This document shows, piece by piece, positions 1-9,444 of a stretch of DNA of 64,000 nucleotides. The notes beneath the pieces are model-generated. The model saw nothing but the letters and a program-made list of their open reading frames with translations. It made no database searches and was not told the DNA's origin. The first letter of the stretch is position 1. Each line of letters begins with the position of its first letter. The translations under genes and the position numbers were made by a program. This DNA comes from JAWXCB01 sp034440455 (lineage in GTDB: Bacteria > Bacteroidota > Bacteroidia > Chitinophagales > CAIOSU01). Location: the NCBI GenBank assembly GCA_034440455.1, contig JAWXCB010000051.1:1-64000 (forward strand), in the 5' to 3' direction.

Positions 1-1787
1 ACTTTCTGTGTGTTGTTATCCGTGTTTGAAAATTTCTCGCCATACTTTGCAGTCACTTTTGCGCTTACGCCAATCGGACCAAACGTGCCGCCTGCGCCCA
101 GCGAAGCGCTTACGCCCCAGTCGCGGCTGATGTTAGTTTCAACGCGCACTTGCTGGTCGTTTTGATAAATATACGTGGAGCGATGCTGGCAACTATTGTT
201 ATTGTAACATTCGCACACATCATAAGTTGTTCCGTTAAGCACATCAAAATGCACGGGTGGCGCATTGAGAATCACAAGCGGCTGCACGATTTCTGTTTTC
301 ACATACTTGTTTCCCTTGCCCACGCGCACACGGTCGCCATCAAAGTCGCCCGCAATCATTGCGTAATGCCTGCGCGCCAGAGAAGTATTACCTCCGCTGA
401 TGGTATCCAAATCCTGATATTGGTAATTGGTTTGCCCCGCCTGCGTTGGTTGTAATTGCGCATTGAGTGTAAACACCGACACTTCAAAATATTGCTCCCT
501 ATTATTGTCGTAGTCGAAATAATTTTTCATCAGGAGGATGTCAGCACTCCCGTCTTTGTTGATATCGGCAATGTCAAAGAAGTCATCAGAGTAAAAGAAC
601 TCATCAGAGAAAGAAGAAACGGATCCTTTGGAAATAAGTGCAAGGCTGTTGTTGCTTTCATAATAATCAACAGAACCTCTTCTGCCGAGCAGCAATTCAT
701 CGCGCGCATCGCCATTGAGGTCGCCTGCCTTGAGGCGTAATGTTTCTTGATTGCTTGAAGAATAGCGATTGACAACTTTATTTGCAGGGTTAAAAACGAT
801 GGTGTCGAGTACGCTACCCTGTGTCGTGGAATCATCCATCACTTGCAATGTTTGGATGTAAGAATCCTCCTGTGCTCCTGAGTTTCCGTCAATCTTACCC
901 CAAGCAATTGCAATCTCAGCAATCACATCTTTATTGAAATCACCTGTACACAGGCTGATAACAAACCCTGACGCATCCAACTGGCTGCTCACCGTAGTTT
1001 GGGTTTGCGAAACAAGGCTTCCGCTTTCCATTGCATAGAGCCGCACAAACAGTGAGTTGGCGTTGCGGTAAGCAAGCGCAATTTCAGCCGTGCCGTCCAA
1101 ATCAAAATCACGCACAGTAATATCAAACGATTCGTAACCACCATAAATAGAAAGGCTCACATCAGTGACGCTCGCAAGCAACTGCAACGAGCCATCCACA
1201 TTATATACTTCGATGTGCAAGAGGTTATCCGTCATGGTGCGGTAAGCGAGCGCAATCTCATCTTGCTTGTCACTATCAAAGTTTCCTGCTGCAAGTCTGA
1301 TTCTTCCGCGATAGCTGCCCACCGATGACTCCATCAGCAGCGAACCCGGCACCAGCGTTTGATTCGCGCTGCTCCAGCCAAGCGTTTGTTTATCAATATC
1401 GGGAACGCTGATAAGAATTCCTGCTGCAGTTTTCCATGCCGAAACCGCGTCATCAAACCCATCGCCATCAAAGTCGCCTTTTGCAATGGCAAGAAAGCGG
1501 CTGCCCGTGTTTGTGTTAATCGCCTGTTCCACCTGCACCGTGTTATATTGAAACTGCCCGGGCGGATAGAGAATATCCACAATCTGCGATTTCACCTGGA
1601 TGGCGTTATTCGCCAATGTCTGGTCCCACAAGAAAAACATCTCCGAATTTTGGTACAAATCCGTAGTGCCTTGTAGTGGGTCGCTTGCCGAAACAGGGTT
1701 AAGGTTAACGAGCTGGGCGTTCAGTGTATTGAACGCAAAGAGCAAGGAGAAGAATAAAAAGCTTGTGGGAATTTGAACAGGTTTCAT
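1..1787 (-). CDS. FG-GAP/VCBS-repeat secreted protein (partial, C-terminus outside window)
   Basis: The reading frame starts at an ATG at 1787 on the minus strand and stays open for 595 codons to the window edge, so the C-terminus is missing. It begins with a signal peptide (charged MKP, then a hydrophobic stretch ending ...LNAQ). The body repeats a calcium-binding-like FG-GAP/VCBS motif, with units such as GDFDGDGFDDA, AGNFDSDKQDEIALAY, RDFDLDGTAEIALAY and GDFNKDVIAEIAIAW. Such repeats fold as beta-propeller blades in integrin-like and secreted surface proteins. The visible C-terminal part leaves the propeller and is Gly/Ser rich. I infer an exported surface protein; a sorting domain could lie beyond the edge. 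The partner and function are unknown. Confidence 0.8.
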   Translation of the reverse strand, partial: MKPVQIPTSFLFFSLLFAFNTLNAQLVNLNPVSASDPLQGTTDLYQNSEMFFLWDQTLANNAIQVKSQIVDILYPPGQFQYNTVQVEQAINTNTGSRFLAIAKGDFDGDGFDDAVSAWKTAAGILISVPDIDKQTLGWSSANQTLVPGSLLMESSVGSYRGRIRLAAGNFDSDKQDEIALAYRTMTDNLLHIEVYNVDGSLQLLASVTDVSLSIYGGYESFDITVRDFDLDGTAEIALAYRNANSLFVRLYAMESGSLVSQTQTTVSSQLDASGFVISLCTGDFNKDVIAEIAIAWGKIDGNSGAQEDSYIQTLQVMDDSTTQGSVLDTIVFNPANKVVNRYSSSNQETLRLKAGDLNGDARDELLLGRRGSVDYYESNNSLALISKGSVSSFSDEFFYSDDFFDIADINKDGSADILLMKNYFDYDNNREQYFEVSVFTLNAQLQPTQAGQTNYQYQDLDTISGGNTSLARRHYAMIAGDFDGDRVRVGKGNKYVKTEIVQPLVILNAPPVHFDVLNGTTYDVCECYNNNSCQHRSTYIYQNDQQVRVETNISRDWGVSASLGAGGTFGPIGVSAKVTAKYGEKFSNTDNNTQK

Positions 1788-1888
1788 GCGTAGAGATTTG
1801 CCTCTAAGATAATGAATGACTGTTTGAAATCGAAGCATCAAAAAACAGTTTTGTTTAAAAAGGTAACTTGCAGCAAACTTAAAATTTC

Positions 1889-2938
1889 ATGATAACAGTA
1901 AAAGGATATGCAGCGCAGAACGCAAAAACACCATTAACGCCTTTCAATTTTCAACGCAGGGAGCCGGGCGCTCACGATGTGCAGTTCGACATTCTCTATT
2001 GTGGCGTGTGCCACTCGGATATTCACCAGGTGCGTGATGAATGGGGCGGCTCTATTTTTCCGATGGTGCCGGGGCATGAGTTGGTCGGAAAAGTGACGAA
2101 AGTGGGCGCGCAGGTGAAAAAATTCAAAACGGGCGATACGGTTGGCGTTGGCTGCTTGGTGGATTCATGCCGCACGTGTGAAAACTGCAAAGACGGCTTG
2201 GAGCAATACTGTTTCAATGGAGGCTCTTATACTTACAACGGCTTGGAGCAAGATAAAAAAACACCAACGTATGGCGGCTACTCCGATGTGGTGGTGGTGC
2301 ATGAAGATTTTGTGCTGCGTGTGTCTGATAAATTACCGCTTGCCGGAGTTGCTCCGCTGCTCTGCGCTGGCATTACAACCTATTCGCCTTTGCGCCATTG
2401 GAAAGTTGGGAAGGGACATAAAGTAGCAGTACTCGGACTTGGCGGCTTGGGACACATGGCGGTGAAGTTTGCAGTTTCGTTTGGAGCGGAAGTAACAGTA
2501 TTGAGCACTTCTCCTTCCAAAGAAGCGGACGCGAAAAAATTAGGGGCGCATAAATTCGTAGTGACGACTAATGAGGTCAGCGTGAAAGGCGTGAAAAATT
2601 ATTTTGATTTCATTGTTGACACTGTTTCTGCGCAGCATGATTACAATTTTTATCTCGCGATGCTGAAAACAAATGGCGTACACATTTGCCTTGGTGTGCC
2701 GCCAGCGCCTGAAAAAATACAAGCTATTTCGCTCATCGGAAACAGACGAAGCCTTGGAGGTTCTCTTATTGGCGGCTTGCCTGAAACACAGGAGATGCTT
2801 GACTACTGTGCTGCGCACAATATCGTTTCTGAAATTGAACTGATTGACATCAGCTACATTAACACCGCTTACGAGCGCATGTTGAAGAGTGATGTGCGCT
2901 ATCGGTTTGTGATTGATTGCGGAACGCTGAAGAAGTAG
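1889..2938 (+). CDS. Zinc-dependent NAD(P) alcohol dehydrogenase, cinnamyl-alcohol/YahK-like
   Basis: This 349-residue medium-chain dehydrogenase is expected to interconvert aldehydes and alcohols with NAD(P)H in the cytoplasm. Catalytic zinc ligands are visible as C38 (CGVCH), H63-E64 (PGHE) and C159 (LLCAG). Structural zinc cysteines are C94, C97, C100 and C108. A Rossmann nucleotide-binding glycine motif (GLGGLGHMAVKFA) begins near residue 182. Length and motif order match the CAD/YahK branch, whose members usually prefer NADPH. It stands alone, divergent from the FG-GAP protein and convergent with the RND pump. The exact substrate cannot be read from sequence. Confidence 0.9.
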   Translation: MITVKGYAAQNAKTPLTPFNFQRREPGAHDVQFDILYCGVCHSDIHQVRDEWGGSIFPMVPGHELVGKVTKVGAQVKKFKTGDTVGVGCLVDSCRTCENCKDGLEQYCFNGGSYTYNGLEQDKKTPTYGGYSDVVVVHEDFVLRVSDKLPLAGVAPLLCAGITTYSPLRHWKVGKGHKVAVLGLGGLGHMAVKFAVSFGAEVTVLSTSPSKEADAKKLGAHKFVVTTNEVSVKGVKNYFDFIVDTVSAQHDYNFYLAMLKTNGVHICLGVPPAPEKIQAISLIGNRRSLGGSLIGGLPETQEMLDYCAAHNIVSEIELIDISYINTAYERMLKSDVRYRFVIDCGTLKK

Positions 2939-3260
2939 ATGGGTGCGAAACTTGCTTTGAGGGTTGGCTTCTCCCCATATAGGGGAGACACAGAGGGGTA
3001 ATTTACTGAGTAGGATTATCGATAATTTTGAGATACCCCTTTGTATTTGCCCTACAAGGGGAAATGCCAAACGCACAATGCAACGGGTTTAATTTGATTG
3101 GAAGTGTCATACTCTCAAAGGATGTTATAATCCCTGCCTTCGCTCGCGTCCCGCGAGTGAACTTATTTTCTCTGCCTCCGGCATCATCTCTAATGCAGGC
3201 AAGATGCCGGTTAAAATGCTCACTCGCCAGAGGCGAGCGAGTGCAGGACGGATAGCGTAC
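2939..3260. repeat. Intergenic block of stacked short palindromes
   Basis: These 322 bp between two convergent genes hold no credible gene. They contain a series of hairpin-forming repeats. One is TCTCCCC (2970-2976) paired with GGGGAGA (2982-2988). Another is an imperfect CCCCTTTGTA / TACAAGGGG pair around 3037-3061. A further cluster comprises CTCGCG/CGCGAG (3143-3148/3152-3157), CCGGCATC/GATGCCGG (3178-3185/3203-3210) and CTCGCC/GGCGAG (3223-3228/3232-3237). None has a proper T-tract, so I call them dispersed palindromic repeats. They may still stabilise or end the two converging transcripts. Confidence 0.6.
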
Positions 3261-6200
3261 TTATTCCTCCAACCCCAGCTGCTTGCTGCGTTTGTGCATC
3301 TGGTTTTCAAACCAGTAAACAGTAATATCAAACAGCAGATACATCACCGGCACAATCACCAGCGTGAGGAAGGTGGCGAAGGTGAGTCCGAAAATAATCG
3401 TCCATGACATCGGTCCCCAGAACACCACGTTGTCGCCACCGACATAAACTTTTGGATCCCATGTTTGCAGCAGGCTGATGAAATCAATGTTCAACCCCAC
3501 TGCAAGCGGAATAAGACCAAGCACCGTGGTAATGGCGGTGAGCAGCACGGGGCGCAGACGCATCACGCCACCTTGCACAATCGAGTCAATGATTTCAGGA
3601 AATGGCAGCCGCTCCACATTCAGTTCTTTTCTTTTGCGCGCACGGAGCAGGTCAATGCAATCCATGAGCACGATGGCGTTGTTCACCACCACGCCCGCAA
3701 GCGCGATGATGCCGATGCCGGTCATCATGATTACGATGTCCATTTTAAAAATGGCAATGCCGAGAAATACGCCAATGGTGCTGAACAACACGGAAAACAT
3801 GATGATGATGGGCGAATGCACCGCGTTAAACTGCGCTACGATAATCAGAAACACCAGAAAAATCGCAATCATAAATGCGTTGCCGAGGAACGCCTGTGTT
3901 TCCGCCTGCTTCTCTTGCTCGCCCGTAAATTTCACGAGATAGCCGGGCGGCACTTCATAACCTTCCATGATTTTTTTGATTTTCTCATTGATGGCGGTGG
4001 CGTTATAGCCGCCAATCACGTTTGAATAAATCGTAATCACGCGGTCGAGGTCTTTGCGCTTGATGGAGCCAAGCGTGGAGGTGTATTCGATGGTTGCCAC
4101 CGATGCAATGGGCACGGAAACAATTTTTCCGTTGCTCGGGTCGCGGAAGGTGATGCGCTGGTTGAGGATGGATTCCAAATCGTGGCGTTGCGTTTCGCTG
4201 AAGCGCACCATAATCGGATAGTCATCTTCGCCTTCTTTATATTTTGAAACTTCTTTTCCAAACAATGCCGTGCGGATTGCCATGCCGATTTGCCCGGTGG
4301 AAACGCCAAAGCGTCTTGCCGCGCCACGGTCAACATGCACAATGAGTTCGGGTTTTCCTTTTTCCAAATCCAATTTCAGTTCTTCAATGCCGGGAATATT
4401 GTAGCTCTCGATGTAAGTGCGTATTTCTTCGGAGAGTGCGGTGATTCCGGGATAATCTTCACCGCTCACTTCGATGCTGATGTCTTTTCCTACGGGCGGA
4501 CCCTGGCGGTTTTTCGCCACCGTGATGCGCGCGCCCGGAAACACCTGCACCTTCTCGCGGATTTTTTCTGTTACAATGCTGCTCTTCACATCGCGCAATT
4601 CATTGTCAATAAAGCTGACGGTGATTTTCGCCTTGTGCGGAGTCACGCTCATGTTTGGTCCTTCAATCGGGTCGGATGTTCCCGCGCCCACATTGGTGAT
4701 AACGGCTTCAACAATATTCTCATTATCGGCAATGGCTTCATACACTTTCTTCTGCACCTGCATCGTCAGTTCATTCGTTTTTTCAATATCCGTTCCCTGC
4801 GGCATTTCAATGAAAATGTTGGTATAGAGCGGCTCGTTCGTTGGAAAAAAAGTGACATCAAGTTTTCTGGTGCGAAGGAACATGATTGAAAAAATAAACA
4901 GGAAAAACATGCCTATAAAGAACAGCCACGGGCGGAAACCTGTAACGGCAAAGCGCAGTGTGCGCCTGTAGAGGCTCTCAACAAATGTCAATAGGTTTTT
5001 CTGAAACCAGAATGAAAACGGAACAAGCAGGAATACATTCAGCAGTGTGATGATGATAAGCCAGATAAAAAAATTACCCGCTGTTCTTGCGCCTGTTGCA
5101 TAAAAAATTCCTACGAGAGCCGCCAGTGCTGCGATGGTGATGACTATCGGCTTCACTTTTGCTCTTTTATGGTCATCCTGCACCTTCATGTAAACGGCAG
5201 CGAGCACAGGGTTGATGACCAACGCGACAAACAACGATGCGCTCAATGAGGTAATCAGTGTGATGGGCAGATATTTCATGAATTCACCCATCAAATCATT
5301 CCAAAATAAGAGCGGTGCAAAAGCGGCAAGCGTGGTGAGCGTAGAGGTGATAATCGGCACTGCCACTTCTCCTACGCCTTCTTTTGCCGCTTGTATTGGC
5401 GTTAATCCTTCCTGCATGAGACGGTAAATATTTTCCACCACCACGATGCCGTTGTCAACCAACATGCCGAGCGCGAGAATCAAACCGAACAGCACCATCA
5501 TATTGAGCGTAACGCCAAAGAAACCAAGCAGCATGATGCTGATGAGCATCGAAAGCGGAATGGCAACGCCCACGAACATGGCATTGCGTAAACCCATGAA
5601 CAGTTGCAGCACAAGCACCACGAGAATCACGCCCGCGATAATGTTGTTTTCCAGATCGCTCACTGCTTTGCGCGCTATCTTCGACTGGTCGTTTGTAATG
5701 GACACTTGCAGGTTTTCAGGAAATTTTTTCTCCTTCGCTTTTTCAATAATCACTTTGATTTTATCTGCCGCATTAATCAGGTTTTCACCTGAACGCTTTT
5801 TGATGTCGAGTGAAACAACGGTGAGGTCGCGGGCGCGTGCGAAACTCTCAGTTTCTTTATAGACAAAAGAAACGGTGCCGATGTCTTTCAGGAAAACCAC
5901 TTCGGCATTTTCATGCTTCACTATTATATCAAGGATTTCATTCGGATTTGTGAATTCACCCAACACACGGATATTTCTGCGTGAATCATCCGTAAGCAAA
6001 TCGCCACCGGAGATGGTGAGGTTTTCATTGGCGATTGCACCTTCGATATCGCCAAAGCTGATGTCAAGCGCGTTCATTTTATAGATGTCAATGTCCACGC
6101 GCACTTCTTTTTCACCGATGCCTTTTATTTCTGCTTCCGAAATTTCCGGGAGCTTTTCGATTTCGTACTGCAAGTATTCTGCATACTCTTTCAAATAATC

Positions 6201-6692
6201 AATCGGGATGTCGCCAAAGAGGTTGATGTTCATCACGGGGATTTCGGAAAAATCCAACTCGAACACATCGGGGTCTTTTTCCAAATCGGAGGGCAAATCC
6301 TTCTTTGCGCGGTCAACGGCATCTTTCACTTCCTGCAATGCTTTGTTTACATCTGTTTCAAAATCAAATTCCACGATGATGGTGGAATAATCCTGAATGG
6401 AAGTAGAGTTGATTTTGTCAACGCCTGCGATGGTATTGATTTCTTTTTCAATCGGGCGCGTAATCAGATTTTCCATGTCGGAAGGCGAATTGCCCGGATG
6501 CAGAGTGCCGACATAAATGGTGGGGATGACTACTTCGGGGAAACTTTCGCGTGGCATTGCATTGTACGCCATGAATCCTGCAATACCAAGCAGGAACATC
6601 AGAATGAATACAACAGTCCTGTTGTTGACTGCGAACGAAGAAAGTCCGAACTCTCTTACGATTGATTTACCTGAATTTTTTTCTTCTTGCAT
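3261..6692 (-). CDS. RND-family efflux pump inner-membrane permease (AcrB/HAE1 type)
   Basis: This 1143-residue proton-driven pump is the inner-membrane part of a tripartite efflux system. It has the typical RND layout: an N-terminal membrane helix (about residues 27-44), a large periplasmic porter loop, a helix bundle around residues 345-560, a second periplasmic loop, and a C-terminal bundle after about residue 920. The conserved ALGMLVDNGIVVVENI segment carries the acidic proton-relay position of helix 4, and a matching second-half segment (GIIALAGVVVNNAIVLMD) is present. Length is slightly above the usual 1030-1060, mainly through an extra hydrophobic segment near 520-560. It is the last gene of the operon and its substrate is unknown. 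Confidence 0.93.
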   Translation of the reverse strand: MQEEKNSGKSIVREFGLSSFAVNNRTVVFILMFLLGIAGFMAYNAMPRESFPEVVIPTIYVGTLHPGNSPSDMENLITRPIEKEINTIAGVDKINSTSIQDYSTIIVEFDFETDVNKALQEVKDAVDRAKKDLPSDLEKDPDVFELDFSEIPVMNINLFGDIPIDYLKEYAEYLQYEIEKLPEISEAEIKGIGEKEVRVDIDIYKMNALDISFGDIEGAIANENLTISGGDLLTDDSRRNIRVLGEFTNPNEILDIIVKHENAEVVFLKDIGTVSFVYKETESFARARDLTVVSLDIKKRSGENLINAADKIKVIIEKAKEKKFPENLQVSITNDQSKIARKAVSDLENNIIAGVILVVLVLQLFMGLRNAMFVGVAIPLSMLISIMLLGFFGVTLNMMVLFGLILALGMLVDNGIVVVENIYRLMQEGLTPIQAAKEGVGEVAVPIITSTLTTLAAFAPLLFWNDLMGEFMKYLPITLITSLSASLFVALVINPVLAAVYMKVQDDHKRAKVKPIVITIAALAALVGIFYATGARTAGNFFIWLIIITLLNVFLLVPFSFWFQKNLLTFVESLYRRTLRFAVTGFRPWLFFIGMFFLFIFSIMFLRTRKLDVTFFPTNEPLYTNIFIEMPQGTDIEKTNELTMQVQKKVYEAIADNENIVEAVITNVGAGTSDPIEGPNMSVTPHKAKITVSFIDNELRDVKSSIVTEKIREKVQVFPGARITVAKNRQGPPVGKDISIEVSGEDYPGITALSEEIRTYIESYNIPGIEELKLDLEKGKPELIVHVDRGAARRFGVSTGQIGMAIRTALFGKEVSKYKEGEDDYPIMVRFSETQRHDLESILNQRITFRDPSNGKIVSVPIASVATIEYTSTLGSIKRKDLDRVITIYSNVIGGYNATAINEKIKKIMEGYEVPPGYLVKFTGEQEKQAETQAFLGNAFMIAIFLVFLIIVAQFNAVHSPIIIMFSVLFSTIGVFLGIAIFKMDIVIMMTGIGIIALAGVVVNNAIVLMDCIDLLRARKRKELNVERLPFPEIIDSIVQGGVMRLRPVLLTAITTVLGLIPLAVGLNIDFISLLQTWDPKVYVGGDNVVFWGPMSWTIIFGLTFATFLTLVIVPVMYLLFDITVYWFENQMHKRSKQLGLEE

Positions 6693-6876
6693 AAAAAATG
6701 TTTTGCCTCACCCCCGCCCCCTCTCCAAAAGAGAGGGGTGTCTAAGCGTAATCGCATTTTCAAGGAGAAGGAGAGGATTTGTCATAGCTAATTCTTATAG
6801 CTCAATTTATTTTTAGTTCTTCAAGCACTACCGTCCGGACTCCCTCTCCTGCGGAGAGGGGCGGGGTGAGGCTTCT
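6693..6876. repeat. Inverted-repeat element between RND pump and adaptor genes
   Basis: The 184-bp gap inside the efflux operon is framed by near-identical inverted arms: a GCCTCACCCC-CGCCCC-type arm starting at 6705 and its complement GGGGCGGGGTGAGGC at 6858-6872. Each arm also contains its own small hairpin, CCCTCTCC/GGAGAGGG at 6842-6860 and CCCTCT/AGAGGG near 6719-6737. The arrangement resembles a short non-autonomous element of about 168 bp. A half copy with the same arm occurs at 37269-37300. No gene is visible here. It may tune the RND message relative to the upstream genes. Confidence 0.65.
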
Positions 6877-8013
6877 TCACTGAACATCCAGCAACGAACC
6901 GTCCGACACGTCATGCGCCCCTTCGCTAATCACGGTGTCGCCTGCTGCAATGCCTGAAAGAATTTCTGTTTCTGTTCCATAACTCGCGCCTGTTTTCACA
7001 ATTGTTTTCTTTGCCTTCGGGTCGTTGCTGTTGCGCTCAACGAGAAACACAAATTGCTCCCCGTTGGTATGCTGAATGAGTTTCGTGGGAAGTGTAACTA
7101 CATCAGGGTTTTGGTAATCAATAATCTTCACGATGGCAAGCAAGTTCGCTTTCAACCCGTGGTCTCTGTTCGGAATTTTTATTTCAACCGAAAATGTTCT
7201 GTTGCGCGGGTTGATGATGCTGCCCACTGAAGTGATGGCGGCTTTGCGCTCGATGTTCAGCGCAGGGAAACGGATAGTTACTTCTTCGCCTTTGGAAACC
7301 GCGCTCACATAGCGTTCGGGCACATCGGCTTTCACGATGATTTCCTCAAGATTCACTACGTTGAGCAGCGGCATTCCGGGTGCAGCCATTTCGCCCAATT
7401 TGATTTTGATATTTTCCACTGTGCCGTTCACGGGCGCGGTGATGCGGGTTTTGCTCAACTGCGTTTGCACTTTTTTCAATTTCGTTTCGAGGTTTTCCTT
7501 TTTATTTTTTGCTTCGAGATATTGCATCTCGCTGCCGATGTTTTGCTTCCAGAGTTTTTCCTGGCGTTCAAAAACTGTTGTTGCGAGTTCGAGCGTTCCT
7601 TTCAAATCTTCCATTTCTTTCACAACTAATTCGTCATCAATCTGCACAAGCAGTTGTCCCTTCTGCACCTGCTGCCCTTCCTTCACGGGAAGAGCAATCA
7701 CTTCACCGCCAGCTTCCGCGCTGAGGGCAACATTTAAATCCGATCCGGCATTGCCCTGTATGTCAATGAATTTTTGAAATGCTTTTTTCTGCGCGACCAT
7801 AGTTGTAACGAGTCTGCCTTTTTTCTTTGCATCAAGCGAAGTGGAATCAAGCGACTTCAATTCGTTTTCCAATTCCTGAATCTGGAACGTGATGTCTTCT
7901 TGCTGCTTTTTCAGTTCAGCCAGTTGTGTCTTTTTCGCAGTAAGCGCATCTTCCGATTTACAACCGATGATGATGCTGAGTGCGAATAGCGGGAGGAGGA
8001 GTTTAATTTGCAT
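6877..8013 (-). CDS. RND efflux periplasmic adaptor (membrane fusion lipoprotein)
   Basis: This about 378-residue membrane-fusion protein bridges the RND pump and the TolC-like channel. I take the ATG at 8013 (MQIKLLL...), because the alternative GTG two codons upstream adds nothing. A lipoprotein signal ends in the lipobox IIGC, so the protein is probably lipid-anchored. It is followed by a coiled coil (about 22-60), a biotinyl-lipoyl-like barrel-sandwich segment (EAGGEVIALPVKEGQQVQKGQ), an alpha-helical hairpin, the returning lipoyl half (TRITAPVNGTVENI) and beta-barrel domains. Length and order match the HlyD/AcrA family. It lies downstream of the outer-membrane channel gene and upstream of the pump in the same operon. 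Confidence 0.92.
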   Translation of the reverse strand: MQIKLLLPLFALSIIIGCKSEDALTAKKTQLAELKKQQEDITFQIQELENELKSLDSTSLDAKKKGRLVTTMVAQKKAFQKFIDIQGNAGSDLNVALSAEAGGEVIALPVKEGQQVQKGQLLVQIDDELVVKEMEDLKGTLELATTVFERQEKLWKQNIGSEMQYLEAKNKKENLETKLKKVQTQLSKTRITAPVNGTVENIKIKLGEMAAPGMPLLNVVNLEEIIVKADVPERYVSAVSKGEEVTIRFPALNIERKAAITSVGSIINPRNRTFSVEIKIPNRDHGLKANLLAIVKIIDYQNPDVVTLPTKLIQHTNGEQFVFLVERNSNDPKAKKTIVKTGASYGTETEILSGIAAGDTVISEGAHDVSDGSLLDVQ

Positions 8014-8051
8014 AGTCACTTTGTATTTTTATTCTTAATTCTTTATCAAAA

Positions 8052-8105
8052 GTTTACTGTTTGCAGTTTTTAGTCTGCCGAAACAGAAAACTGTAAACAG
8101 CAAAC
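8052..8105. repeat. 19-bp inverted repeat between channel and adaptor genes
   Basis: GTTTACTGTTTGCAGTTTT (8052-8070) is followed after 16 nt by an inverted copy (8087-8105) with two mismatches. This places a long stem-loop between the TolC-like gene and the adaptor gene. The unit looks like one of the dispersed CTGTTTAC-type intergenic repeats. No T-tract follows, so readthrough within the operon is likely. Confidence 0.6.
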
Positions 8106-8108
8106 AGG

Positions 8109-9443
8109 TCAATAATTTCCCAACACTTTCATCAACTCGCTTCGCTTCGACAGCATCTCATACATGGCGTTGATATAGCTTGATTGCGTTTCCGTTAAAT
8201 CTGCTTCCGCTTGCGCCAGTTCAATGCTGGAACCGACACCCTCTTCGTACTTTATTTTTACCTTGTTGTAAATCTTCTGCGCCAAGTCCATATTTTTCTT
8301 TTGGTTGTCGAATTCGTCCTTCGCTGTTTTGTAGTCGCTGCGCGCTTGCGCTGCTTGCAGGTTTGAAGATTGTTTGAAATCCTCTATCTGGTTTTGGATT
8401 TTCTGCTGCTCTAATTTTTTCTGCTGGTAAACAGAGCCTTTCTTATAGCTGTCGAAAATCGGGACATGCAGTTCAAGACCCCAATAAGCCACGTTGAACC
8501 ATTTTTCATTGAAATCAAAAACATCAAACTGCTGGCGCTGCGCGTTAAAACCATATCCGCCAAAGGCGCTCAGGGAAGGTAAATAACCGGCACGAATGCG
8601 CTGCGCGTCATATCCGCGCATATTCCATTGTAAACTCAGCAGTCGAAATTCAGCCCGACTTTCATGATTGAACACTGCATCTTCGATGACCGAGTTGTTC
8701 GCAAGCAGTGTTTCGAGCTTGTCAGCCAAAACAACGTCAATCGTATAATCCAAACCCATGTTGTATTTCAACAGGCTATGCGCTAACTCCAATTGCAATT
8801 GCACTCTCCGTTGCGTTGACTCCATGTTGGACAGTTGCAGCGTGATGCGGTCAACATCAAGTTCTTCTGCAAAACCGTTTTTATAGAGTTCGCCAGTTTC
8901 GTAGATCAACTTCTTCAGTGTTTCAAGATTCTTCTCCACGATGGTGATGCCTTCCTGCGCCACCAGCGCGGCATAGTAGGATTTCGTGACGTTGTTTTTT
9001 ACATCAATCTCAGACAACTCCACCTGCTCAGCGCCCATTGCCTTTAGCGTTTTGTTTGCTTTCAAGCCAATAAAATATCTGCCGTCAACGATGAGCTGTG
9101 TCACCATAAAATCTGCGTTTACGTTGTGCGGAGTGCCGAATGCCACTTCAAAATCCTCACCGGGTTGTCCGACAAATTCTCCGGGCACAATTGAAATGGG
9201 GAGCTTCACATTGTGCTTGTAATTTACATCAGCGAATAACTGCGGAAGTCCTTCCGTAATAATTTCAAGTGCGCGCTTTTTATTGATTTCTGCATCAAGC
9301 CTGCTGTTTTTAGCGTCATTGTTATGCTCAAGCGCATATTGGATAGCTTCATCAAGCGTGAAGGTCAATGACTTTTCCTGCGAAAAGGAATTGAAGGCGA
9401 GGAAGAGAAGGAAGAGGGTGGATAGGCAGGTTTTTGGAAACAT
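8109..9443 (-). CDS. TolC-family outer-membrane efflux channel
   Basis: This 444-residue outer-membrane factor forms the exit duct of the tripartite pump. A signal peptide (ending near NSFSQ, about residue 22) precedes two repeated halves typical of OEP proteins. Each half has long amphipathic helices rich in Glu, Gln, Lys and Ala (for example around 150-230 and 340-430) alternating with beta strands containing aromatic residues (YLPSLSAFGGYGFN). Length and repeat structure match the TolC/OprM family. The start codon lies one base after the stop of the TetR gene, showing tight transcriptional coupling. There is no N-terminal OprM-like lipobox. Confidence 0.92.
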   Translation of the reverse strand: MFPKTCLSTLFLLFLAFNSFSQEKSLTFTLDEAIQYALEHNNDAKNSRLDAEINKKRALEIITEGLPQLFADVNYKHNVKLPISIVPGEFVGQPGEDFEVAFGTPHNVNADFMVTQLIVDGRYFIGLKANKTLKAMGAEQVELSEIDVKNNVTKSYYAALVAQEGITIVEKNLETLKKLIYETGELYKNGFAEELDVDRITLQLSNMESTQRRVQLQLELAHSLLKYNMGLDYTIDVVLADKLETLLANNSVIEDAVFNHESRAEFRLLSLQWNMRGYDAQRIRAGYLPSLSAFGGYGFNAQRQQFDVFDFNEKWFNVAYWGLELHVPIFDSYKKGSVYQQKKLEQQKIQNQIEDFKQSSNLQAAQARSDYKTAKDEFDNQKKNMDLAQKIYNKVKIKYEEGVGSSIELAQAEADLTETQSSYINAMYEMLSKRSELMKVLGNY

Positions 9444-9444
9444 G

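Noticed and set aside
3465..4025. His-rich 186-codon plus-strand frame inside the RND gene
   Set aside because: It is antisense to well-conserved RND sequence and its composition is that expected of a mirrored frame.
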